Notes under the pieces: generated by a model
What the model saw: the letters and a program-made list of their open reading frames with translations, nothing else
The model's database searches: none
What the model was told of the DNA's origin: nothing
Made by a program: the position numbers and the translations under genes
Shown here: positions 28,001 to 40,900 of the stretch, piece after piece
Position numbering within the stretch: position 1 is the stretch's first letter
Layout: each line of letters starts with the position of its first letter
Origin: Hybos culiciformis
Lineage: Eukaryota; Arthropoda; Insecta; Diptera; Hybotidae
Assembly: GCA_964007475.1 (NCBI GenBank)
Contig: OZ023273.1
Coordinates: 3,395,038-3,459,037 of the forward strand
Direction of reading: 5' to 3'
DNA length: 64,000 nucleotides

Positions 28001-31000
28001 GTTAAATTGATTCCAACTTTTGGGTTTTCCCCAAATCAAATTGTGAAGGGTCAAATTTATTGCATCAACATTTTTCCAAAATGATTAAATGAATAAAAAA
28101 TAAATTAATAACTTTTTATAGAACTGGAATTGAGGCAAAATTCATTAATCTATTTCAGAAAAAAAATGAAATAAAAAATTATTATTAATTGAATAAATCT
28201 GTATATAATATTGTATTTAACTATGATAAAATAAAATTATTTAATTAATTGCTTTGTTATTATGTTGTGCCTTTAAGTTATATGGACAAGAATAATAATT
28301 ATTGGGTGGGATATTATAGATAATATCAAATGAAACAAAAATCTATACAATATACATATATATGAAAAACGTGATACATATATTTAAAACAAAAAAAAAT
28401 ACCTACTGTTGTTATAATAAAAAAATAATAATTTAAATTTCAATATATTTTTAAAATAATATTCTATATAGAACCTAATAAACAAAAATAAAAATCAATT
28501 TAATATCTTGAAGGCAATTTAAATAAAACTGGATTCTGTTTTGTTTTTTAACGAATCGAATTGCTTGTGTTTATGTTAACAATTAGAATATTAAAAAAAT
28601 TATAATTGTTTTGTTAATTTTTTTTAAATTTGCTATTATAGAGCAGTCTAGTCTAGAGCAGTCGTCAAATTTTTTTTTAGCTGCGAGTGAAAATCAACTG
28701 AGTATAACTCAGAACTTAGTATACCAATATCGAGTGATTTCTGATTGCTAAACGATTAGCTTAGATAACAACATTCTCGCCCGAAACATAAACCCAATCT
28801 CATAGAATTCTATTTAGTTATTCTTTCATTTAAATAGTATAATCAGCTTTTTTAAATTTAAAAAAAAAGAAAACAACATTTTTAACTAAACACTTGAAAA
28901 CTGACACCACAATTTGAAGAAATATATTATTCTATAATTCTTCAATTATGCAAATCAAAATAGAAATAGAATTGCAATCTTATTTTAATTTATTTGAAAA
29001 AATGTATTAAAGTAAAAAAGTAATGCGATACTATGCTAAAGCTTAGAGCGTGGTGCTGTGCATAAAAAAAATATATACAAAAACAGAAAATAATAATCCC
29101 ATATTTTATTGAAACATAAAATATTGCAAATGTATTTTTTTTTTTGCAATTTTATCATTTAAAAACAATTTAATACCATGAAGTTTTGCGTTCTAAATTG
29201 AATATTAATGAGAAAAAATATATATACAACTAACTAATTTGCATTTAAATGCACGCAATCGTCGAAACTACTTTAATTTGAATGATAATTGCTGAATAAC
29301 GATCGATAATTTTTTTTTTTAATTTTTTTTAAATACATAAAATCAATTCACTAAGTTTGCAATTATGCATTATTAAAATAATTCTTAATAAATTAAGTGT
29401 GGAAACAAATTTATGATTTTAATTTAATTTTATCTTATTTTTATAATTTTTTTTTTAAAACAAAATTTAATGCAAATTTAACACTTGAAATTTCCTGAAT
29501 TCTAAATACATTTATAAATATCATAAAATATAAATTAATCATAAATTTATGCATCAAAAAATAAAATGTTTAGGTTGAATGAATCATTTTTTTTTTTTTT
29601 TCTCTGAAAGAACTTAAAAATATGTTCATTTTTGATTTTTTATAGTTTTCAGTAAATTTTAATTTAAGCTGCAACGAAAGACTTAAGGAGGCAACTTTTT
29701 AATGCGCTTTGAAAGATAAATTATTTAAATAAAAATTTATAATAAAATTTGGAATTTTTTTTACAGATTATCGTTTTTTTTTTTTTTTGGATAAACAACA
29801 TTTTTTATATGCAAATATATGAAATTTTTAAGTTAAAATGTGAGCAAAATATGTAAAAGACAGTTAAAATTATCTAACCGCAGAACCATTTGATTTTGAC
29901 CAAACCAAATTATTATAAATTTTAGGCTTTTAAAAATGAAATTCCTAATATACATATATTTGGCATATCCATCATTGCTACTAATAGACTTTACTTGTCA
30001 AGAAAACTATGCTTTATATTTACCTATGTTGCTGATCATAACAGCGTTTCCTTTTCGCAAAAAAATGTAAAAATATTAAATTTTCAAGAAATTAGCTTTT
30101 AATCGAATATACTTAAGATTGTGGATACGAAACATAAAAAATCATTATTATTAAATTAGAAATTATTTGCAACAAAAATTAAAACAATTTTCTGTTAGAG
30201 GGATTTAACAAATTTTTAATAGCCAATAATTTTTTTAAATGAAATTATTTTTAGAAAATTATAAATAATTTGTAAAGGGAATTTCTTGTAGTTGTTTTTT
30301 TTTCATGGATAGTTTTTCTTATTTCTAAGTCCTCTTTAGCTTAATTCAACTGGTTAGAAAAAGATTTATTATTTAAGATAAATAATTTTTATTAGTTAAA
30401 ATAATTTTTCAATAAGTTTTTAATGAATAATAATAATTTAGCTAGTTATAACTACAACATTTTCAACTAATAATAATAATAGTAGTAATAATCTATAAAA
30501 ATAAATCTGCACCAATTTTCATATTATAATCATTAATATTTATATATTTATATATATAGGTATATATTTATAAAAATGTTAAAATTATAAGTAACATGCC
30601 AATTATATATTATGCAAATTTTAATAGTAATTTCCTTTCAATATTTTTTGTTTATAATCTCACATTATTGGAATAACAATATAATAAAGACAAGTGAACT
30701 ACATTTTTTTTTAAATGTGTCTAATTTGCATTTCAAAATCACAAAAAATCTGTTAAATAAACTATTTGAATTAAAATAAGTTTTTTTTTAATAGAAAATG
30801 AAAATTTTTTAATACATTAATAATGTAAAAAAATCATGAAAAATTAATTTATTCTGTCATTAATCAAACAATTTAGAAAATCTTCCATTTGAACAATTTT
30901 GGGATATAATTAAATTTTAATTATTAAAAATCCTGAAGATGAAGATTTAATTACCTGGCATGGATGAAATTTCATATTGCGCCGGCCGACGACAGTTTGG

Positions 31001-31897
31001 AACTTGTTAAAATTAAAATTTAAATAATCTGCAAAAATAAGACTTATCCATTTAAAAAATAATGTAATAAAAACAATTAAAAAAAACGATTTTTGAGAAA
31101 AAAAAATTAATAAATTTAGTCGCTCGTAGGTGTAGCTGTATCCTCTAATTTTGAGTGCATTTTTATTTGATCACATTATATTGAATTGTTAATATTTTAT
31201 ATTTCATTTTGTTTGCAAAACTTTTCATTTAAAAGAATAACTTGGCTCGAAAGAACAATATTGAAAAATTTCTATAAATTTCAGTGGACATTTAACCCAC
31301 GATCGACCACAATCGCCAATATCCAATATGACCTGTAAGCCGTTAAATTATGTGACCTGTTGAACTTTAACTTTTTCACATAAAATCCTTTTAGCAAAAT
31401 TTTTTTTTTTTAAATATCATTTTAAAAATTAAAAAAAATAAATATTTATAGCTTTTATTTTCCTTTTTCGTTTCATTCACAATAGATATACAATTTACAG
31501 TGTAAAAAATAAAGTAAAAAAAAAATTTATGAAAAACTCACTGAATTATATTTCAGAAATTAGATTCTTTTACATATAAACCAAGCGAAAAAAAAATATA
31601 TATGTATATTTATAAATTTATATATTTTTGAGAGTAAATCAAAAAGCTTTTACCGACAAAATATAATTTTTTTATGGTCTTTTTCTGATTTATTTATATT
31701 TTTTTTATATAACAGAGAGAGATGTGTAACAAAAGATAAAAACTGTTTATTTTTTTATTTTTGTTACAAGAAAACGCCTTAAAGGGAAATTTTAAAAGAA
31801 ATTTTTAACAATTCATAATCAAAAATTTTAAAGTAAATATAATTTCATAATTTTTTATTTTTTTTATTTAGAAATTCTTTATGATAAAATATGTAAT

Positions 31898-31961
<64 letters not shown>

Positions 31962-34900
31962 TTTTTTTTTTTTAAGATTTTATAGATTCATGTTAATGTT
32001 AACATTTCCTGCATATTAGTTAGTCTTGATTGCTGTTAATAATAATAAAAATAAAAATTACAAAATATCTCATTAAAATTTCAAAACAACTAAATTATTA
32101 ACAGTTATACTTGTCTGCATAAAATTCTTATATTTTTAGATCAACAGACTTTTAAGATTGACTTGAATAAATTTAAAAAATATAATAATTTCCGTATTCA
32201 CTTTTTATGTTATTTATGAAGAAGGTTATAAACACTACTACCAGTGGCAGCTATATCTCTGAAGTAAATAGAACAAAAGGGTGACCGACAATTGAATTAA
32301 ATTTATTAATTTTTCATTAGTAGATATTTAATTTTTAAGTATTAATTATGATTTTTCGATCATTTTAATTTTTAGATTTCTATAATTTGACAATTTGAAT
32401 AAAGTTATTGCTGAAAAATCGCTTACAGTAATTGTATTCGTTCTCAAATAAATCTAAGGGATCTAGGATCGTTTGTAGATTGCAGCCCTCAATTGTAACA
32501 TAACTTAATATTTTTGTTCTGATTTTCCGACAGTAATTTGAGGTTGATTGTACTATGATGATCATAGTTGATCGTAGTTTTTGTTAACTGAAATCAAATA
32601 ATAGTAAACTTAAAGCAATAAAATCTCTATATGAATATTTCAGAAACCAATTTTTTTTATTTATATTCAATTTCGAGTTTTTATAGCTACTCAATATATT
32701 TCACAAAATCAATAAATCCTTGAAATAACAACACTACTGAATCAAACTATGAAAATTTCACTTTCGATTTTAATTATTATGAAAACAAAAACCAAAATAA
32801 AGCAAAACAAAAAAAAATAATAAATCAAAATTTACGTGATTCTATGAATATTAAAAAAAAAAAATAAAATAATAAAAAAATTCATTAAAAGTCTTAAATA
32901 TATTTTAACTAAAAATTTACAATAAATTATGTAAATAAATTATTTCAACAAAATCATGAAAAATCAATCAATCCTGCATAAATAATTTAACTTAAAATAA
33001 CTATTAAATAATAATAACAGTGTAACTGCAAATTATTTTTGCGCCAAAACACATCACGTTTCTTTCTAATAGACTCTTAAAGTGTTTTTTTTTTTCGTTG
33101 TTTTTCTTTCTTCTTGTTTAATTTTTTATTTCTTTGTTTTCTTTCAAGTCTCTCTATAATATTTTTTCATTGAACCAACAACTCTATAAAAAGTCCGAAT
33201 ATCTATATACAAAAATTACTGATATTAACAAATTTTCTGAGTTATTTCAATTTTTTTTTTTTTATTTAAATTACGTGTGTATCCTATACATATATTTTTA
33301 TTGTTAGTTAATTTTAATCGCTACATTTTTGATTATAGTTTTTAGGTTTTATCTTTTCTTTAGAAGCTTTATGGAAATTTAACTTTTAACAGAAAAGTTA
33401 GAAGAACAAGTGCTGGAATTATAAATAAGGTTAAAATTATATAAAAAAAGAAAATACACTTAAAAATCTATATTTATAATTCCGTATACATATAAAAGTT
33501 AAATCATTTGTTCGAAGTCTCACGCAAAAAATAAATAAATTAAATAGCAAACAATGACATTTCAGATAGATCAAGATTTTAAATAAATGTAAGGTTAGTA
33601 CGGCAAGCGTAGTTATTTTAAAATAATTTCGCTTTTATTGTATCACTTCTAAATCTCACCATAATCCAAAATCCAAAACTCAGACATTAATATTCTTTCC
33701 GAATATAGTTATTCAAAAAAAAAAGTTTCGAGTTGATAAAGCGCATTTTGAAAATAGACATCAAATCAGGATGCAATCAAATTCAATTTCATATTCATAA
33801 AAATAATAATTACAATTTGTTTGGCCAAAAAGAATGACATTAATAAGTTTTTTTTCTTTTGCGATAATATTACACAAATATTTACTACAAAAAAATATTA
33901 AGGAAATTGTCATTTACTTGACATTTTTGATTCATATAAAAGCTAAGGTTTTGACGTGTACGTATATAAGAAATACAAATTCAAAATTAAATATTTATTA
34001 ATTTAATTTCAATTTCAATATTATCGAAATTGTAAACAAAATGCATATTATGTACACTATAATAATGTTAGATCCAAATGTTTTCAAAATAAGAAAATAT
34101 TTCAATAATTTATTGTTATAAGACTTTTCCTTTCTGACTGACATTCAAATAATGTTTATAAAAAAAATATATACATATATGTGTATTATATTGATTTTAT
34201 TTCTATATGGAAAAATCAATTTTAATAAAAATTTGAAAATCAACTTATCGCCTTAAGATAAATTTACTTTCCAATTTTATTGTACAAAAAGACACACAGA
34301 ATATAAGAAGAAAATATAATATGAAATTTATGTATGTGGAAACCTTTTCAACACGAATATAATATTTTTTAAAAAATAACTAAATAATATTTATGTTACA
34401 CTGTTAATTTTTGGGTTTTTATTTTGATCACGATTTGAATTGTCACAAAAATTATGAACTTTTGAAGTTGATGCCCGCGTTGTTATGATGCTTGGAAAAA
34501 TTGAAAAGAAAGAAAATATACTAAATTTATTACAGTAAAGAATGAAATAAAATTCAGATAATGCACTATGACTAATATCAGTCCACTTAAAAACCCAACA
34601 AATATTTTCTTTATTTCTTTGGCTCATCCAAAACATAAATCTGTATTTTTCGGAGAATGTTAGTGTTTTATTATTGGAAGCATATAGACGTACTAGTGGT
34701 TCAAAAAACTCATCAATCAAAAGATACTGTTATCTGTATACTATTATCGCATTTTCAAGTTGTACTTTTTTCAAGTGATGTAATTAATATATTTTCGACG
34801 TCGGTGTGTCTAACATCAACGAAAATATTGTGCATAGCATATATACACATTATACAGTCATTATACAGTGCAAAAAGATTTCTATCTTTTTTTTTCTCTG

Positions 34901-37900
34901 TTAAAAATTATACTCAATCGATTTAATATTTATCTATAAATTGATAGGTTAGGCAAAAATCCATGAAAATAAAATTTTTTTGTTGTTTTTTTTTTTTTTT
35001 TTTTTTTTTTAATAACACAAGAGCTTTATAAATCACAGCATTTTTTATTAAAAAAAAAAATTTTTTTTTAAATTAAATATTAACTGGAAATGATTGCATC
35101 AATAATATATATAAAAATTTTCTGCACAAATTTTTATCTTTAAAATATTTAAAAGAAAAAAGATTTACAGATATCAAATAAAACAGATTTAGTTTTCAGA
35201 TTTTATAAATGACATTTCCTTGTTATATAGAAAATGTTTTTTCTATTAATTATGTTTTTTTTTTTTTTTTCAAATCATTTTATAATCTCATAAATCACTA
35301 TATTTCCCAGCTCTTGGTTATTATAGTTCAAATCGAATCGAATTAATATGATTTATTGTATGAAATTAATTTTATTTTTTTTTTTATTATTTTTCAGTTT
35401 AAGATAAGATTAGATGATTTTAGATGTCTTAGTTTCAGATTTAATTAAAAAAAATCAAAAAAAAGTTACTTTGATAGTTGAGTCGAACCCACAGTGAAGC
35501 GCGCCGTCTAATGCAAATGTTAAAACACTATATGAATTACGATAATGGGAGATCGCCAGAAAATTAAAAATTTTTGATTTATTTTGAAAAATAAAATATT
35601 TTTATTAACTGGGAAGTGAAAATTTTTTAATCATTTTTATTTTTTAAAATGTGTTTACAAAATATATATGGAGAGAAAATTGTGAAGGAGTGTCTTTTTA
35701 ATTTTCAAACTATTTAGTTACATATGTAAAAAAAAAAAAAAAATAACAAAAACAAAATAAATATTAAATAAATTCTTTAATTTAGTAAAATTCTATAAAA
35801 TAAATAATTTTCTTCTTTTCCTCATAAAAAAAAATGTTTTGCCGTAACGGCTCTCATAACAAAACTACATATATTTTCAATGTTTTATTTTTTTTATCTT
35901 AACCTAATAGGTATAACTTTATTATTCAAAAGTTAATTAATTTTTAGAATACTGTTGCTAATTGGTATGAAATAAATTGCAATTTTTTTATATATACAAT
36001 ATATAAAAAAAATAAACTTAATTAGATATTATACTAATTTAACATCTATATAGAAATATCTAATGTATAGTTAAAATAAATCATATATTTACAACATAGA
36101 GTACATATGTGAACATAAAAATAAATAAAAACAAAAAAAAATTAATAAAGAGAAAGTTAAATTCAATTTATACTTCATGGACTTTAAAATAATAAAAATT
36201 CTAGTTTTTACATGGAAAATATCACCTGTGCATAAAAGAAGTTTTATGTAGTAAGTATAAGTATTTTTTTTTTTTTATATATTTTAAAAGGAAAAATAAA
36301 AAGATGATGATGATGAAAAAGAAAAAACACAAATCTTTCAACATTAAGATAAGTAGTGATCATAAGTTACACAATGCATATTTGTAATTATATACAGATA
36401 CCCTTTTAAAAATCATAAAATTTAAGAAAAAAAAAATTATAATATAAAATATTATTCAATTTATTATATGATATTAAGTATGTTCATATTATTACATGCA
36501 ATATTATATTATACGATATTAAATATCGTCGGTGAAACTTGTAGATTGGAGTACTTAGTTAGGTTCAATATTTGGCAATTTTCTCAGCTTAGATGTTAAA
36601 CATTTATTAAAAATTGGGTTTAGAACGACGATTTTTTGATGTGATTTAAAATTTATTTATTTAAATTTAAAAAGAGGAGACAATAATTTCTTTATTTTTC
36701 CGAATAATCCGAATTTGATATTAACATATCAAAATTGATAAAAATAAACTTACTCACTCAGAAAATTTGGACGACGAATTTAAATTTAATTAAGAATTTT
36801 ATTTTAAGAATATTTTCTCTAAAAGAACGACAAAAATATGCGCGATGACAACAACTTTATTTTCGCGTTTGAAATAGCGCCAATAACGCCTTAAAATGAA
36901 AATAATAAATTAAATTTTAAATAAATAAATTTTCTAACACATCGTACAACTAATAATTATATTATAAAATAAAGTTTTCCGCTAAAAAAATTGTTTTTGT
37001 AATAAAGTTATTAAAATTTATAAATATCCAGTTAAGAGTCAGTGTATATACCTAAATTTAGTGTATATATCTAAATTTAAAAAAGACTATTTCGTCTCAA
37101 CACCAATTTCTCGATTTTTCTCAAAAGAATAGCATTTGAACTTATGTTTAAAAAAAATGATTTATGTAAGGTCTAGTATCTTAGTTAGAATTTTTTATTT
37201 ATTTATTCTATTTTTTATTTAGTTAGAATTAGAGAAATATTAAAAACAATTTATTCTATTTTTTATTTAGTTAGAATTAGAGAAATATTAAAAACAATTA
37301 AACGTCTAAACCTAAACAACTTTTCCCAAATATTTTGCAATTTGACATGAAATTAAATACCTATAAATACCCGTCATGGTGTATTGCCATTATCCTGCCG
37401 GACGTGGGTTCGATTTCCACCTCGGACTGGAATTTGTGTTAATTCTCTCAATTTGTCCACTTGAATTAAGCAATTACTAATTGCGTACGTAATTGTAATT
37501 TAACTTAAGAATTTATGGATTTAATTTTATATAGAGATAAGTTATTAGTTATATCGAAATAAGTTATTAGTTATATCGAAAATATCAAGTTTAAGCCGAA
37601 TTTTTTAAGCTTTTATTAAGTTTAAGATTAAGGACTCCTCGTAGACTTTTTTTACATGAAATATAAATCATAAATTATATTCATATTGTTTATGTTAAGC
37701 AAATTAGCTGTAAGGGTATACATATAGTGTAGCTATAATCTTCGTATACAGAAATCAATGTTTAATTTAATGTTAATTTTGTTAATATTAATAATATTAT
37801 TTTTGAAATAAGTATAAAATTTTTTTTGTTTTTTTTTTTTTATTTTAATAAAAATAAATACCTGAACGTCTACTTAAAAAAAATAAATTTAAAACCGTTA

Positions 37901-40900
37901 ATATAAAAAGAAAGATTAATATCTTTATTAATAGATTCATTAAGTTGCCGTTTTTATTTTTTAATTGAGCAATTAAAGTGAGAAAAATCAAGCGTGGAAA
38001 TATTTTCTAATCATTTTTTTTTTTTGTTCATATTTTCTTGTTATAAAAGTTAAAAATTTTTCCGTATAAAAATGATAATAATAATAATAATAACGATGTT
38101 CTTGTTCTCTATTCTTTTAAAAAAAAAAAAAATTCTTAGAAATAACTATGTTTTACATAATATTAAGTTAAAAAAATAATTTTCTTCTTTGCACCTTGAT
38201 GTTATAATTTAGTGCCGCTAAATTATATTTTCTTTCCTTATTTTATATATTTTTCATTTTTCATTTTTAATTTTTGTTTTTTTTTTCTATTTTAGGATCG
38301 TGCAAGAAATTCATCTGAACGATTAACAGCAACAACAACATTAACTGTTAATATTGCAGATTCTGATGACCTAGATCCGTCATTCATTTATCGGGGTTGT
38401 GTTTTATTAGACGGTGCCTGCATCAATCCCGAATATTCAGCATCAGTGCCGGCTGGCTCATTACAAGGTGTTCTGAGTGTATCGCCCGAAAGAATACAAG
38501 CAGTTGATTTGGATACAATAAGTTCACCTATACGGTATTCATTTTTATCTGGTATGCCAGGAAATTATGGAGATTATTTTGAAATTGATGAACAGACAGG
38601 AGTGTTGAAGCAAATTAAAGCAGTTGATACATCAACAGCGAAACGTTATGACATAGTTGTGAAGGCAGAAGAAATTTCAGAGCCAAAACGTTTTACAACA
38701 GCTAAACTGACAATATCGGTTAAACCGGTTGATGCAAATCCACCCGTCATATCGGCGTCTGAAACTGAAGGATATGTCGATGAGAATTCGCCAGTTGGAA
38801 CTAAGGTGTTAGACGAAAATCATATTCCGATAACATTTAAAACTACTGATGCTGATTTAGCTGAAGATGATCCAAAACCAGGATATATTTATGAATTAAC
38901 AACACCATCATTTGCGGTAACAAGAGATGGTTTATTAGCCGTTAATGAGGAGAGTCTGGATCGTGATCCTCCTAGTCCCGGTAAATATCGTTTTCAAGTT
39001 GTAGCCAGAGAACCAAATACTAATGCTGCAAGTGCACCGTTAAGTCTAACAGTTTATTTACGAGATGTTAATGATAATGCTCCAAAATTACCAATGATAC
39101 CACCGATTTCGATAACTGCTGGTGACGGGAAACGTCTTGTAAGTTTTATTTAGTTTGCTTATTTTAAAAAAAATTTCATTCTTTTCGTATTCGTTACAAA
39201 CGAAAGGCTTTAAACCGTTTTGCGCATATCTATGTGTATTGTGAATTGCAGTTGAGTTTGTAATTGGAAAGATGAGAACCTTAGTTTATAGTATTAAATT
39301 TTTGGTAAACTAAACTAACTACAAATTTTTATGTTGTTAGGTAACGAAAGTAACAGCAACAGACAATGATGAAAACGAAAATGCAATAATTACATATTCT
39401 ATTTACCATGTTTCCAACAATGGTGGTAAGAAATTTAGTATCAACGAACGAACCGGTGAAATTGAATCACATGGAAGGCTACTGGCTGGTGAACAATACA
39501 GTATTACAGTTCAAGCTTCTGACATTGGGGGTTTATATTCCCAAGCCATTGTAGAAGTCACGGTTACACCTGGGCCGAATACAAAGCCACCACGTTTCGC
39601 CAAATCTATATATGAAGTTCAAGTTAGCGAAGGAGCTGAAATAAATTCAACAGTGATTGTAGTTAAAGCTGAAGATCCCGAAAATGATCCAGTCTCATAC
39701 TCAATTGTTTCTGGGAATGATTTAAGGCAATTTTCTGTAGGCCAGGACTCTGGTGTGGTAAGTGTTATTCGAAAATTGGATAGAGAAAGTTTAACAAGAT
39801 ACCAATTAATAATACGTGCCGAAGATAACGGCGGACTGGCAAGTACGACCACAGTTAATATAAAAGTAACAGATATAAATGATAAAAATCCAGAGTTTGA
39901 TGAATCTACTTTACCGTATATATTTAAAGTTGACGAAGGCAAAACTGAAGAATATGTGGGAATTGTTCACGCAACAGACGCTGATGAAGGTGTTAATGCA
40001 AAAATTTCTTACTCTATTCCATCAGATATACCATTTACAATTAATCTCGACTCAGGAGAAATACGAACTAAATCAAAATTAGATTATGAAAGGCAAACTG
40101 AATATAAATTCGTTGTGACAGCTAAGGACGGTGCACCTGATGTGCGATTAGGAACCGCCAGTGTGACTGTTTTGGTAAATGATTTGCCGGATGAAGTACC
40201 CAAGTTCACAGATTCCCGTATTGATGTTCGAATACCTGAAAATGTTCCGGATATGCTCGTAACAACTGTAAAAGCTATCGATCCAGATACAATGAAGGAG
40301 GTTAGTTACGTATTGAGAAAAGGTCCCAGTGATTTGTTCAAAATAGATTCAGTAAATGGTCAAGTTAAAACAATTAGAGGTTTAGATTATGAAAAAGATA
40401 AACAACATGAACTAATTATTGGTACTTTAGAAAACGATGGAGAAATGCCTGGTGATTATATAAGAGTATTAATTGATGTTGAAGATCGAAACGATATTCC
40501 TCCCGTATTTGTATCAGTTCCTGAACCAGTTACTATTAAAGACGATCAACCAATAAGTACTATAATAGCACAAATGCCAGCTATTGATGGTGACGGTTCT
40601 TCCCCTGGAAATGTTGTACGCTACGAAATGGTTGGGCGAGGAAAAGCTCTCAAATATTTCCAAGTTGATCCAGATACTGGTTCCGTTCGAATAAGAGATG
40701 AATTGAGAAAAGAAGACGATACAGAATATCAAGTTGATGTTCGTGCGTATGATATGGGAGAGCCACAGTTGAGTTCAGTTGCTACTTTACCTGTATTTGT
40801 TAGACATATGTTAACGGATCCCAATGAAGATGCAATTAATGAAGCTAAAATGGACGGAGGTGTTATAATGAATCCTGAAACACTAGGTCTAGCATTTAGC

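Larger units (their letters stand above)
16521..38295 (+). other. Giant 21.8-kb Cad99C intron
   Basis: It splits EC2 between exons E and F with phase 0 on both sides. It holds three DNA transposons with target duplications, a dispersed repeat copy, a TA microsatellite, a long poly-T run, tRNA-like B-box fragments and several short tandem repeats, listed separately. Outside those the sequence is plain A/T-rich. The 90-codon ORF at 27535-27807 and the 79-codon ORF at 17050-17289 are Asn/Lys/Ile-rich and unrecognised. Confidence 0.8.

Noticed and set aside
31901..31957. AT run as a replication origin or matrix attachment site
   Set aside because: A plain dinucleotide microsatellite in an A/T-rich genome; nothing else supports a function.
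37376..37432. Functional tRNA gene
   Set aside because: Only the T arm is convincing; no D arm, anticodon arm or A box could be built.
39619..39942. Minus-strand 107-codon ORF
   Set aside because: Antisense shadow of the Cad99C cadherin exon.
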